A DNA stretch of 49,752 nucleotides from assembly GCA_036260375.1 (NCBI GenBank), contig DASZZZ010000085.1, forward strand, positions 1-49,752, given 5' to 3'. Shown here piece after piece: positions 8,472 to 17,260 of this stretch. The notes below the pieces were generated by a model, which saw only the letters and a program-made list of their open reading frames with translations, ran no database searches and was not told where the DNA came from. The position numbers and the translations under genes are program-made. Position 1 is the stretch's first letter, and every line of letters begins with the position of its first letter. The stretch is from DASZZZ01 sp036260375 (GTDB taxonomy: Bacteria > Actinomycetota > CADDZG01 > WHSQ01).

Positions 8472-9272
8472 ATGAGGTATCGCGTCGACGAGCTCGCGGC
8501 GCGGTGCGGCGTCAGCGTCGACACCGTCCGCTTCTACCAGGGCAAGGGGCTGCTCCCGCAGCCGGCGCGCGAGGGTCGCATCGCGTGGTACTCCGACGAC
8601 CACGTCGACCGGCTCGCGCGCATCCGCGACCTCAAGGACAAGGGCTTCACGCTCGCGTCGATCCGCCGGCTGCTCGACGGCGAGGTCGACGCCGCCGACG
8701 CCGCGCTCGCGGCCGCGCTGGCCGGGACGCTGCCGGGTGAGGACGCCGCGGGGCCCGACGACGAGCTCCTCACGCTCGACGACCTCGCGCGCCGCACCGG
8801 GGTGTCGCCGACGCTGCTCGCCGCCGTCGAGCGCGAGGGCTTGCTCGTGGGACGCGACGTCGGCGGCGAGGCGCGCTACACCGCGGCGGACGCCGGCGCG
8901 GTCGAGGCGGGGCTCGCGCTGCTCGAGGCCGGTCTGCCGCTGGGCGAGCTCCTCGACCTCGCGCGCCGCCACGACGAGGCGATGCGCGCGATCGCGGCGC
9001 ACGCCGTCGAGCTGTTCGCACGCTTCGTGCGCGACCCGATACGCGCCGCCGCGTCCGACGACGACGAGGCCGCGGAGCGCCTCGTCGACGCGTTCCGCCG
9101 CATGCTCCCGGCGACCGCGACGTTGGTAGCGCACCACTTCCGACGCGTCCTGCTCGCGGCCGCGCAGGAGCGGGTCGAGGGCGAGGGCCTCGAGCTCGAC
9201 GCGGGCGCCGGCGCCGCGTCCGGCGCGGAGGTGGGCGCGACACGCGACGCGGGGGCCGCGTGGCACGCGTGA
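8472..9272 (+). CDS. MerR-family transcriptional regulator
   Basis: DNA-binding regulator of 266 aa. Residues 1-70 form the winged-helix MerR domain (YRVDELAARCGVSVDTVRFYQGKGLLPQP, then DDHVDRLARIRDLKDKGFTLASIRRLL). Residues ~98-150 look like a second, degenerate HTH of the same type (TLDDLARRTGVSPTLLAAVEREGLL), followed by a helical C-terminal effector or dimerisation region. No Cys cluster for metal sensing is seen. It overlaps the start of menG by about 4-13 bp, so it is the first gene of a merR-menG-menF operon and may regulate menaquinone synthesis; that role is inferred from position only. Confidence 0.85.
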   Translation: MRYRVDELAARCGVSVDTVRFYQGKGLLPQPAREGRIAWYSDDHVDRLARIRDLKDKGFTLASIRRLLDGEVDAADAALAAALAGTLPGEDAAGPDDELLTLDDLARRTGVSPTLLAAVEREGLLVGRDVGGEARYTAADAGAVEAGLALLEAGLPLGELLDLARRHDEAMRAIAAHAVELFARFVRDPIRAAASDDDEAAERLVDAFRRMLPATATLVAHHFRRVLLAAAQERVEGEGLELDAGAGAASGAEVGATRDAGAAWHA

Positions 9273-9949
9273 CGCTTCCGTCGGGCGACGACAAGGTGCG
9301 CGCGGTGCGCTCGATGTTCGACTCCATCGCGCCGCGCTACGACCTCGTGAACCGCGTGATGACGTTCGGGCTCGACGTGCGGTGGCGGCGGCGCGCGGTG
9401 CGCGCGCTGTCACTGCCGCCCGGTTCGCTCGTCGCCGACGTCGCGTGCGGCACCGGGGACTTCTGTCGCGAGCTCGAGGCCGCCGGCCACCGCGCCGTCG
9501 GCTTCGACCTGTCGCGGGGCATGCTCGTTGCGGCCCGCACGCGCGCGCCGCTCGTCGAGGCCGACGCGCTCCGGCTGCCGCTGGGGGACTCGTGCGCCGA
9601 CGGCGCGACGTGCGGCTTCGCCCTGCGCAACGTCGCCGACGTCGCGGCGCTGTTCGCCGAGCTCGCGCGCGTCGTGCGGCGCGGCGGGCGCATCGCCATC
9701 CTCGAGGTCGCCACCCCGCGCGCCGCGCCGCTGCGCGCCGCGCACCGCGTCTACTTCCACCGCGTCGTGCCGCTCGTCGGCGGGCTGTTGTCCGAGCGCG
9801 CCGCGTACCGCTACCTGCCCGCCTCGACCGCGTACCTGCCGGCGCGCGACGAGCTGCTCGGCATCGCCCGCGCCGCCGGCTTCTCCGACGCCTCGTCGGC
9901 GCTCGTCGGCCTCGGCGCCGCGCAGGTCCTCACGGCGACGCGCGCGTGA
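9260..9949 (+). CDS. menG: Demethylmenaquinone methyltransferase
   Basis: SAM-dependent C-methyltransferase of the UbiE/MenG (COQ5) family, 229 aa, final step of menaquinone synthesis. Seen: VRSMFDSIAPRYDLVNRVMT (family signature 1), SAM motif I VADVACGTGDF, and an LRNV block in motif III. A GTG at 9260 and another at 9269 are both possible; the second would make a 4-bp GTGA overlap with the regulator gene, the junction style common in this window. It is coupled to menF downstream by another GTGA overlap. The clustering with menF, D, C, A, B and E makes the substrate assignment firm. Confidence 0.93.
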   Translation: MARVTLPSGDDKVRAVRSMFDSIAPRYDLVNRVMTFGLDVRWRRRAVRALSLPPGSLVADVACGTGDFCRELEAAGHRAVGFDLSRGMLVAARTRAPLVEADALRLPLGDSCADGATCGFALRNVADVAALFAELARVVRRGGRIAILEVATPRAAPLRAAHRVYFHRVVPLVGGLLSERAAYRYLPASTAYLPARDELLGIARAAGFSDASSALVGLGAAQVLTATRA

Positions 9950-11076
9950 GCGCGCCCCGCCCCGTCCAGCCACTCGCCGAGCGCGTCCCGGACGCGCTCG
10001 GGTTCCTGTGGGCGCGCGACGGACGCGCTCTGGTGGGGCACGGGGAGAACGCGCGCATCGACCCCGGCACGGGTCCCGACCGCTTCGAGCGCGCGGCGCG
10101 CGCCGCGGCCCGCGCTCTCGCCGAGCACCCGGGTGCGCACGTCGCGTTCGGCCACTTCACCTTCGACGAGCGCCGCGACGGATCGGTCGTCGTGGTCCCC
10201 GAGCGCGTCGACGACATCGTGTACGAACCCTCCGGCGCGGCCGGCCCGGTCGAGCGCGACCGGATTCGCTACGCGGGGTCGTCGGTCGCCGAGGTCTCGT
10301 GGCTCGAGGCGGTCGACGCCGCGGTCGCCCGCATCGGACGCGGCGACGTCGGCAAGGTCGTGCTCGCGCGCGACATGCTCGTGTGGTCGAAGTCGGAACT
10401 CGACGTGCGCGTGCTCGCGCAGCGGCTCGCCCGCCGCTTCCCCGAGTGCTACACGTTCGTGTTCGACGGGTGGGTCGGGGCGAGCCCCGAGCTCCTCGTC
10501 CGACGGCGCGGCGCGGAGGTCGAGTCGCTCGTGCTCGCGGGCTCCGCGGCGCGCGGCGACGACGAGGGCCGCGACGACGCGCTCGGCGACGCGCTGCTGG
10601 CGTCGGGCAAGGACGTCGACGAGCATCGTTTCGGCGTCGAGTCCGTGCGCGCCGTGCTCGCGCCGCTGTGCGCGCGTCTCGACGTCGAGGCGGCGCCGTC
10701 GCTGCTGCGACTCGCCAACGTGCAGCACCTCGCGACACGGATCCGCGGCGTGCTCGCGCGTCCGGTCGGCGCGCTCGAGCTCGCCGGGTTGCTCCACCCG
10801 ACCGCCGCGGTGTGCGGGACGCCGACGCACGCCGCGCTCGACGCGATCGGAGAGCTGGAGGGCATGGACCGCGAGCGGTACGCGGGCCCGATCGGATGGG
10901 TCGACTCGCGCGGGGACGGCGAGTGGGCGATCGCGCTCCGGTGCGCGCGGGTGTCGGGGGGCCGGGCGCGGCTGTTCGCCGGCGCCGGCATCGTCGCGGG
11001 CTCGCGCCCGGAGGCCGAGCTCGAGGAGACCCGTCTGAAGTTCCGGGCGATGTTGTCGGCGCTCGAGGAGCGCTAG
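9946..11076 (+). CDS. menF: Isochorismate synthase
   Basis: Chorismate-binding enzyme converting chorismate to isochorismate, the entry step to menaquinone; 376 aa. The C-terminal chorismate-binding domain shows GKVVLARD, LVLAGSAARG, HLATRIRGVL, LHPTAAVCGTPT and the terminal GAGIVAGSRPEAELEETRLK with catalytic and Mg-binding acidic residues. The GTG start at 9946 overlaps the menG stop (GTGA). The stop codon at 11074-11076 is interlocked with that of the convergent menD gene through a shared CTAG. Confidence 0.94.
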   Translation: MSAPRPVQPLAERVPDALGFLWARDGRALVGHGENARIDPGTGPDRFERAARAAARALAEHPGAHVAFGHFTFDERRDGSVVVVPERVDDIVYEPSGAAGPVERDRIRYAGSSVAEVSWLEAVDAAVARIGRGDVGKVVLARDMLVWSKSELDVRVLAQRLARRFPECYTFVFDGWVGASPELLVRRRGAEVESLVLAGSAARGDDEGRDDALGDALLASGKDVDEHRFGVESVRAVLAPLCARLDVEAAPSLLRLANVQHLATRIRGVLARPVGALELAGLLHPTAAVCGTPTHAALDAIGELEGMDRERYAGPIGWVDSRGDGEWAIALRCARVSGGRARLFAGAGIVAGSRPEAELEETRLKFRAMLSALEER

Positions 11077-12803
11077 GGCAGCGCGTCGACCGCCGCGGTC
11101 GCCGCGGCGACGAGGCGCCGGTGGAGCGCGACGTTGACGGCACGGTCGGTCCGGACCTCGATCACCTGGATGCCGCCCGCGGCGCGCGCTTCGTCCACCG
11201 CGCGCGCGAGGTCGCCGGCGCGCGCGAGCGCGACGTGCCTGCATCCGTAGACGGCCGCGACGTGTGCGAGATCGATGCCGTGCGGCGTGCCGAACAGCGT
11301 CTCGAAGTGCTCCGAGAAGCGCGCCTGGGGCAGGAACGAGAAGATGCCGCCGCCGTCGTTGTTGAGCACGACGAGCACGAGGTCGACGCCGGCGCGGTCC
11401 GCCAGCGTCAAGCCGTTCTGATCGTGCAGCAGCGACAGGTCGCCGGCGAGCGCGAGCACGGGTTCGTCGCTCGCGCACGCGGCGCCGAGGGCGGTCGACA
11501 CGAACCCGTCGATGCCGCTGAGCCCGCGGCTCGACAGCACGCGCAGCCCCGCCCGCGGCGCCATGTACGCGTCGAGGTCGCGCACCGGCATGCTCGACGC
11601 CACCACCAGCGTCGACCCGTGCGGCGCGAGCGCCGCGACGTCGCGCGCCGTGCGCGGCTCGCTCGGCTCGTCGTCGTCGTCGAGCACCGCGTCGACCGCG
11701 GAGCGCGCCGCGCGCTCCGCGGCCCTCCAGCGGTCGCGCCACTGCGACGAGCGCGCGCCGCCGACCGCGTGTGCGAGCGCGCGGCACGCCGACGACGGGT
11801 CGGCGGCGACGATCTCGGCCGCCGATCGACCCGGGTCGAGCCACTCGCCCGCGGCGTCGACGACGACCTCGCGCGCTCCGGACGCGGCGATCCAGCGCGC
11901 CAGCGCCTTGGACACGTTGGCGCGCCCGAGTCGCACGACGACGTCCGGCCGGTGCGCGGCCGCGAAGCGGTCGCTGCGGAGCACGGAGTCGTACGTCGAC
12001 ACCGCGTCCGGCCCACGGCGCGCGCCGGACATCGGCTCGGCGAGCAGCGGGTAGCCCGCGGCGGCCGCGAGCGCGCCCGGTGCGCCGGGGTCGTCGAGCA
12101 CGGCGTCGCCCGCCACGACGACGCCGCGCTCGTGCGCCGCGATCAGCTCCGTGATGCGGTCGCGCGCCGCGTCGGGCAACCGCGGCGGCGCCGCGTCGAA
12201 CGACGTCCACGGCCGTCCGTCGGGCCGCCCGCCGACGCCGTAGGGCCATCCGAGCTCGTCGGGCTCGGGGACGAGCGGGTCGCGCAGCGCGACGTCGAGG
12301 TGCACGGGTCCCGCGGGCGGGCCCAGCGCGCGCGCCCACGCGTGACACGCGCGCGAGCGCCAGTGACGCGGCGCGTCCGGCGTGCGCTCCGCGAGCAGCT
12401 CGGCGAACGCGCGCACGGCGCGGCCGTAGAGGTGCGTCTGGTCCATCGTCTGGTTGGCGCCCGCGGCGCGCAGCTCCGGAGGCCGGTCGGCCGTGACGAC
12501 GAGCAGCGGCACGCGCCCCGCGTCGGCCTCGCACACCGCGGGATGGAAGTTCGCCGCCGCGGTCCCCGACGTCGACACGACCACGGCAGGCCGGCGCGTG
12601 GCGCGACCGATGCCCAGCGCGAGGAACGCGGCCGAGCGCTCGTCGAGCACGACGTGGACGCGGACACGGTCGTCGCGCGCGACCGCGAGCGCGAGCGGCG
12701 CCGAGCGCGACCCGGGCGCGACGACGGCGTGCCGCAGCCCGCAGCGGGCGAGCTCGTCGACGAGCGTCTCGGCGAGCGCCTGGGACGGGTTGACCGGCGT
12801 CAC
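11073..12803 (-). CDS. menD: SEPHCHC synthase
   Basis: ThDP-dependent enzyme joining isochorismate and 2-oxoglutarate; 576 aa, normal for MenD. The N-terminal half carries VAPGSRSAPLALAVA, VHVVLDERSAAFLALG and VVVSTSGTAAANFHPAV. The ThDP/Mg motif lies in ALAGDLSLLHDQNG followed by VLNNDGGGIFSFL. The start is GTG 12803, which overlaps the menC stop (GTGA). The reading frame is open further upstream into menC, but the conserved MenD N-terminus begins right at this GTG. It is the last gene of menB-menA-menC-menD. Confidence 0.95.
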   Translation of the reverse strand: MTPVNPSQALAETLVDELARCGLRHAVVAPGSRSAPLALAVARDDRVRVHVVLDERSAAFLALGIGRATRRPAVVVSTSGTAAANFHPAVCEADAGRVPLLVVTADRPPELRAAGANQTMDQTHLYGRAVRAFAELLAERTPDAPRHWRSRACHAWARALGPPAGPVHLDVALRDPLVPEPDELGWPYGVGGRPDGRPWTSFDAAPPRLPDAARDRITELIAAHERGVVVAGDAVLDDPGAPGALAAAAGYPLLAEPMSGARRGPDAVSTYDSVLRSDRFAAAHRPDVVVRLGRANVSKALARWIAASGAREVVVDAAGEWLDPGRSAAEIVAADPSSACRALAHAVGGARSSQWRDRWRAAERAARSAVDAVLDDDDEPSEPRTARDVAALAPHGSTLVVASSMPVRDLDAYMAPRAGLRVLSSRGLSGIDGFVSTALGAACASDEPVLALAGDLSLLHDQNGLTLADRAGVDLVLVVLNNDGGGIFSFLPQARFSEHFETLFGTPHGIDLAHVAAVYGCRHVALARAGDLARAVDEARAAGGIQVIEVRTDRAVNVALHRRLVAAATAAVDALP

Positions 12804-13717
12804 GGTGCACCGCGCGCGGCCGCGTCGACGCGCGCCCGCCAGCGCGCGACGCCGTCGTCGTCGAGCGCGTGGCGGTCCAGCAGAGCGGCGTCGGGGGCCG
12901 GACGCCGGACGTCGAGCGCGCCGTCGACCGGCACGAGCGGGTCGCGCACGACGTCGCCGTCGAGGAGCGCGACCGTGCCGAGGCCGCACGCGTACGGCAG
13001 CTCGGGCAGCGCCGCCGCGAGCGCGACGCCGGCGGCGACGCCGACCGACGTCTCCAGCGCGGACGACACGACCGCGGGAAGACCGGCGGCGCGCGCGACG
13101 TCCAGCGCGCGCCGTACCCCGCCGAGCGGCTGGGCCTTGAGCACGACGACGTCGGCGGCCTCGAGGCCCGCGACGCGCAGCGGGTCGGCCGCGGTGCGGA
13201 CCGACTCGTCGGCCGCGAGCGGGACGTCGACGAGCCGGCGCAGCCGCGCCATCTCCTCGAGCGTGCGCACGGGCTGCTCGACGTACTCGAGGTCGTGCTC
13301 CGCGAGCGCGTCGATGGCGCGCGCCGCGGTCTCGACGTCCCACGCGCCGTTCGCGTCGACGCGCAGCTTGCCGCGCGGTCCGAGCGCGGCGCGCACCGCC
13401 GCGACGCGCGCGACGTCGTCGCCCTCGGCGACCTTCACCTTCGCGGTCGTGCACCCGGAGCCCGCCACGAGCGCGAACGCGTCGTCGGGGCCGAGCGCGG
13501 GCACGGTGACGTTGACGGGGACGCGCGCGCGCACGGGGGCCGGCCAGTCGCCGTAGGCGGCCTCGCGCGCGGCGGCGAGCCAGTGCCTCGTCGTCTCCGG
13601 CCCGTACTCGGGGAACGGCGAGAACTCGCCCCAGCCCCCGTCTCCGCGCAGTAGCACGCCCTCGCGCACGGACACGCCGCGAAACGGCACGCGCATCGGG
13701 ATCGCCCACGCGCTCAT
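12800..13717 (-). CDS. menC: o-Succinylbenzoate synthase
   Basis: Enolase-superfamily enzyme dehydrating SHCHC to o-succinylbenzoate; 305 aa. Catalytic motifs are TAKVKVAEG (KxK acid/base), RVDANGAW (metal Asp), YVEQPV (metal Glu), ADES (metal Asp) and VLKAQPLGG (second catalytic Lys). ATG 13717 overlaps the menA stop by one base (TGATG). A GTG three bases earlier would give a GTGA overlap instead, and the difference is one residue. It is coupled at its end to menD. Confidence 0.93.
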   Translation of the reverse strand: MSAWAIPMRVPFRGVSVREGVLLRGDGGWGEFSPFPEYGPETTRHWLAAAREAAYGDWPAPVRARVPVNVTVPALGPDDAFALVAGSGCTTAKVKVAEGDDVARVAAVRAALGPRGKLRVDANGAWDVETAARAIDALAEHDLEYVEQPVRTLEEMARLRRLVDVPLAADESVRTAADPLRVAGLEAADVVVLKAQPLGGVRRALDVARAAGLPAVVSSALETSVGVAAGVALAAALPELPYACGLGTVALLDGDVVRDPLVPVDGALDVRRPAPDAALLDRHALDDDGVARWRARVDAAARGAP

Positions 13718-14580
13718 CACGCCAGCCACAGCCCCGCGGCGAGCAGTGCGCCGAAGACGGCTTGAAGGCGCGCGGTCGCGACGAGCGCGCGCACGTGCGA
13801 CGGCGCGTCGTCGGAGCGCATCGCGCGCAGCGGCGGCGCCGCGAGCGGCAGCGCGGCGAACGCGACGAGCGGCCACGCGCTCTCCGTCGCGCCGGCGATC
13901 AGCGGAAGGACGGTGAACGGCGCGAGCACCGTCATCCGGTAGAGAGTGCGCGTGCGCTCGGCGCCGAGCCGGACCGCGAGCGTGATCTTTCCGGCGTCGC
14001 GGTCGGTGCGCGCGTCGCGCAGGTTGTTGGCGACGAGGATGCCGACCGCGAGGAACCCGACGGGGATCGACACCAGCGCCGCGTCCATCGTCACGCGCTC
14101 GACTTGCACGTACGCCGACCCGATCGTCGCCACGAGGCCGAAGAAGACGAACACGAACGCCTCGCCGAGGCCGGCGTCCCCGTACGGGCGAGGGCCGCCG
14201 CTGTAGCCGAGCGCGGCGACGATCGCCAGCGCTCCGACGACGAACAGCTCGGATCCGACGACGAGCGCGAGCGCGGCTCCTGCGACGGCCGCGACCGTCA
14301 GCGCGGCGGCGACCGCGATCGTCATCGCGCGCGCAGAGACGAGCCCCGCCGCCACCGCGCGGCGCGGCCCGACGCGCGCGGCCGAGTCGACGCCGCGCCG
14401 GGCGTCGAAGAGGTCGTTGGCGTAGTTGACGGCGACCTGGAGGCCGACCGACACGACGAGCGCGCCGGCGAAGCGCGCGGGAAGCCAGCGGCCCGACGCG
14501 GCCGTCCCGACGACGACCGGCACGACCGACGCCGCGAGCGTGCGCGGACGCGCCGCCTCGACGAACGCCGCCGCACCCAC
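13717..14580 (-). CDS. menA: 1,4-Dihydroxy-2-naphthoate polyprenyltransferase
   Basis: Integral-membrane UbiA-family prenyltransferase attaching the polyprenyl tail to DHNA; 287 aa with about eight to nine hydrophobic segments. Both Asp-rich motifs are present: NYANDLFDARRGVD (first) and NNLRDARTDRDAGK (second). GTG start at 14580, 6 bp after the menB stop. Context inside the men operon makes DHNA the substrate. Confidence 0.95.
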   Translation of the reverse strand: MGAAAFVEAARPRTLAASVVPVVVGTAASGRWLPARFAGALVVSVGLQVAVNYANDLFDARRGVDSAARVGPRRAVAAGLVSARAMTIAVAAALTVAAVAGAALALVVGSELFVVGALAIVAALGYSGGPRPYGDAGLGEAFVFVFFGLVATIGSAYVQVERVTMDAALVSIPVGFLAVGILVANNLRDARTDRDAGKITLAVRLGAERTRTLYRMTVLAPFTVLPLIAGATESAWPLVAFAALPLAAPPLRAMRSDDAPSHVRALVATARLQAVFGALLAAGLWLA

Positions 14581-14586
14581 GCTGCG

Positions 14587-15399
14587 TCAGGGACGCTTGG
14601 GGAACTTGTCGAAGCGCGGCGGACGCTTCTCGACGTACGCGTTGCGGCCCTCCTGCGCCTCCTCGCTCATGTAGTAGAGCAGCGTCGCGTCGCCGGCGAG
14701 CTGCTGGATGCCGGCGAGGCCGTCGCTGTCGGCGTTGAACGCGGCCTTGAGCAGGCGCAGCGCGAGCGGGCTCTTCTCGAGCATCTTGTTGCACCACGCG
14801 ACCGTCTCCTCCTCGAGACGCTCGAGCGGCACGACGGCGTTGACGAGCCCCATGTCGAGCGCCTGCCGCGCGTCGTACTGGTCGCACAGGTACCAGATCT
14901 CGCGCGCCTTCTTCTGCCCGACCGTGCGCGCCAGCAGTCCCGCCCCGTAGCCGCCGTCGAACGAGCCGACCTTCGGGCCGGTCTGGCCGAAGCGCGCGTT
15001 GTCGGCGGCGATCGTGAGATCGCAGACGAGATGCAGGACGTGCCCGCCGCCGATCGCGTAGCCGGCGACCATGGCGACGACCGGCTTGGGCAGCCGCCGG
15101 ATCTGGACCTGGAGGTCGAGCACGTTGAGGCGGCCGATGCCGTGCTCGTCGACGTAGCCGTCGTCGCCGCGCACGCGCTGGTCGCCTCCGGAGCAGAACG
15201 CCTTGTCGCCCGCGCCGGTCAGGACGATCACGCCGATCGAGGGGTCGTCGCGCGCGCGCTCGAACGCGTGCGACAGCTCGAACAGCGTCTTGGGGCGGAA
15301 CGCGTTGCGGACCTCGGGGCGGTTGATCGTCAGCTTCGCGATGCCGCCGGAGGTCTCGTAGAGGATGTCCTCGTAGTCGCCGGAGCGCTCCCAATCCAT
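14587..15399 (-). CDS. menB: 1,4-Dihydroxy-2-naphthoyl-CoA synthase
   Basis: Crotonase-fold Dieckmann cyclase acting on o-succinylbenzoyl-CoA; 270 aa. Oxyanion and active-site blocks: AFCSGGDQRVRGDDGY, AGYAIGGGHVLHLVCDLTIA, TGPKVGSFDGGYGAGLL, and C-terminal NAYVEKRPPRFDKFP. These are strongly MenB-specific and unlike generic enoyl-CoA hydratase. On the minus strand an AGGAG lies 10 nt before the ATG, inside the palindrome at 15407-15420. First gene of the menB-A-C-D operon and divergent from menE. Confidence 0.96.
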   Translation of the reverse strand: MDWERSGDYEDILYETSGGIAKLTINRPEVRNAFRPKTLFELSHAFERARDDPSIGVIVLTGAGDKAFCSGGDQRVRGDDGYVDEHGIGRLNVLDLQVQIRRLPKPVVAMVAGYAIGGGHVLHLVCDLTIAADNARFGQTGPKVGSFDGGYGAGLLARTVGQKKAREIWYLCDQYDARQALDMGLVNAVVPLERLEEETVAWCNKMLEKSPLALRLLKAAFNADSDGLAGIQQLAGDATLLYYMSEEAQEGRNAYVEKRPPRFDKFPKRP

Positions 15400-15406
15400 A
15401 AAGCGA

Positions 15407-15420
15407 TCACTCCTGAGTGA
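15407..15420. promoter_or_regulatory. Inverted repeat between divergent menB and menE
   Basis: TCACTC-CT-GAGTGA: two 6-bp arms with a 2-bp centre, 8 bp upstream of the menB ATG in the 54-bp menB/menE spacer. On the menB strand it contains the AGGAG ribosome-binding sequence. It could be an operator controlling both arms of the men locus or a hairpin that occludes the menB ribosome site. Function is inferred from position only. Confidence 0.4.
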
Positions 15421-15439
15421 AAGCTCGAACGGTTGCGGC

Positions 15440-15445
15440 TACGGT
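15440..15445 (+). promoter_or_regulatory. Putative -10 box of menE
   Basis: TACGGT (TANNNT) ends 8 nt before the menE ATG at 15454. No Shine-Dalgarno is seen, so menE is probably transcribed with little or no leader. Confidence 0.4.
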
Positions 15446-15453
15446 AGCAGGTC

Positions 15454-16626
15454 ATGGCCCCTAGCTCCCCGCGCCGCCTCGTGGCGCTCGCGCTGCCGCC
15501 CGGCCCCCGCGTGCTCGACGCCCTGCGCGCCGCGTGGGACGGTGGCGACGCGGTCGCGCCCCTGGCGCCGGACGTCCCCGACGCGCTGCTGCGCGTGCTC
15601 GTCGACGAGCTCCGGCCGCATCGCCTCGTCACCGCGACCGGCGTGCACGACCTCCCCGCGGGCCGGCCCGTCGCCGACGACGTCGCGGTCGTCGTCGCGA
15701 CGTCGGGGTCCACCGGCGCGCCCAAGGGGGTCGAGCTCACCCGGGCCGCCCTCGAGGCGTCGGCGCGCGCCGCGACGGCGCGCCTCGGCGCGGACGCCGG
15801 CGACCGGTGGCTGTGCTGCGTGCCCGTCTCGCACGTGGCGGGGATCGGGGTCCTCGTGCGCGCGCTGATCGCGGGACGCGCGCCGGTCGTGCACGAGCGC
15901 TTCGACGTCGCGGCGGTCGCGCGCGAGCGCGACGCGACGCTCGTGTCGCTCGTGCCCACGATGCTCCGGCGCCTGCTCGAGGCGGGCGCCGACGTCGCGC
16001 ATTGGCGCGCGATCCTGCTCGGCGGCGCGGCGGCGCCGCGCGCCCTGCTCGACCGCGCCGCGGCGGCCGGCGCGCGCGTCGTCCGGTCGTACGGCGCGAC
16101 GGAGACGTGCGGCGGCTGTGTCTACGACGGCGTTCCGCTCGACGGGGTCGCGGTCGCGACCGCGGACGACGGCCGCATCTCGGTGCGCGGGCCGGTGCTC
16201 ATGCACGGCTACCGCGGCCGTCCCGAGCTGACCGCACGCGCGCTGTCCGACGGATGGTTCGAGACCGGCGACGTCGGCCGGTTCGACGACGGGGGGCGGC
16301 TCGAGGTCCTCGGGCGCGCCGACGACGTCGTCGTCACGGGCGGCGAGAAGGTCCACCCCGCGCGCGTCGCCGCGCTGCTGGAGGAGCATCCCGGCGTGCG
16401 CGCCGCGGCCGTCGTCGGACGGCCGGACCCGGAGTGGGGGCAGCGCGTCGTGGCGGTCGTCGTGCCGTCCGGGGCGCGCCCCCCGAGCCTCGACGACCTC
16501 AGGACGTTCGTGCGCATCCGGGCCGCGCGCCACGAGGCCCCGCGCGAGCTCGTGGTCGTCGACGAGCTCCCGTTGCTGCCGTCGGGCAAGGTCGACGCGG
16601 CGCGCGCTCTCGGAGCGGCCGGCTGA
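15454..16626 (+). CDS. menE: o-Succinylbenzoate-CoA ligase
   Basis: Adenylate-forming enzyme activating o-succinylbenzoate to its CoA thioester; 390 aa, at the short end for the family. AMP-binding motifs: VVATSGSTGAPKGVELT (P-loop), VRSYGATETCGGCVYDG (A5), GWFETGDVGRFDDGGRLEVLGRADDVVVTGGEKV (A7-A8, given by its ends: GWFETGD to GGEKV) and C-terminal LPLLPSGKVDAAR with the catalytic Lys. A short N-terminal domain replaces the usual ~100 extra residues. It completes the men set in this window. Confidence 0.92.
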   Translation: MAPSSPRRLVALALPPGPRVLDALRAAWDGGDAVAPLAPDVPDALLRVLVDELRPHRLVTATGVHDLPAGRPVADDVAVVVATSGSTGAPKGVELTRAALEASARAATARLGADAGDRWLCCVPVSHVAGIGVLVRALIAGRAPVVHERFDVAAVARERDATLVSLVPTMLRRLLEAGADVAHWRAILLGGAAAPRALLDRAAAAGARVVRSYGATETCGGCVYDGVPLDGVAVATADDGRISVRGPVLMHGYRGRPELTARALSDGWFETGDVGRFDDGGRLEVLGRADDVVVTGGEKVHPARVAALLEEHPGVRAAAVVGRPDPEWGQRVVAVVVPSGARPPSLDDLRTFVRIRAARHEAPRELVVVDELPLLPSGKVDAARALGAAG

Positions 16627-16705
16627 GGGTTTCCCGGCCCCCCGGCGCGGGCAACCTGTCCGCCCGCGCTCCGGCCGTCGCGCCGGCCTAACAGGAGGTC
16701 CCCCC

Positions 16706-17260
16706 ATGGGCGGAGAGAGCACCCTTGCACGCTCGTTGCACGACGTCGGAGGCGCCGCGTGGTTCGGCGGCTCGCTCATGGGCGCGGTCGGCGTGAACGG
16801 CGCCGCGGCGGAGGTGTCGGAGCCCGGCCAGCGCGCCCGTGTCGCCAACGCCGGCTGGGCGCGCTGGACGCCCGTCAACCTCGCCGCGATCGCCGCGCAC
16901 CTCGTCGGCGGCGCCGGCCTCATGCGCGACAACGCGGGCCGCGTCGCGCTGCAGAAGGGGGCCGGCGCGGCGAACGTCGCCAAGCTCGCGCTCACCGGCG
17001 CCGCCCTCGGCGCGACCGCCTACGCGCGCGCTCTCGGGCAGAAGGTGATGGACGCGGGCGACGTGCCCGTCGAGGGCGGGACGTCGCCGTCGGGCAGCAC
17101 GCCGCCGGACGTCGCCGACGCGCAGCGTCAGCTGGCGATGCTGCAGTGGGCGATCCCGGCGCTGACCGGGGCGATCATGGTCCTGGGCGCCAAGATGGGC
17201 GAGCAGCAGCGCCCGCGTCACGTGTCGCGCGGCGTCCTCGACCGCCTCCTGCCCGGCTAG
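16706..17260 (+). CDS. Small membrane protein of unknown function
   Basis: Protein of 184 aa with three or four moderately hydrophobic segments (around residues 15-35, 55-70, 88-105 and 148-163) rich in Gly and Ala, a short Pro/Gly/Ser linker near 120-135 and a charged C-terminus. I do not recognise the family. The ATG is supported by AGGAGG about 9 nt upstream. It converges with the GNAT gene; the two stop codons share CTAG. No signal peptide with a clear cleavage site. Confidence 0.7.
   Translation: MGGESTLARSLHDVGGAAWFGGSLMGAVGVNGAAAEVSEPGQRARVANAGWARWTPVNLAAIAAHLVGGAGLMRDNAGRVALQKGAGAANVAKLALTGAALGATAYARALGQKVMDAGDVPVEGGTSPSGSTPPDVADAQRQLAMLQWAIPALTGAIMVLGAKMGEQQRPRHVSRGVLDRLLPG

Noticed and set aside
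11073..13709. Possible MenC-MenD fusion because one frame stays open through both
   Set aside because: MenC is encoded in a different frame with its own stop; the MenD N-terminus starts exactly at the GTGA overlap.
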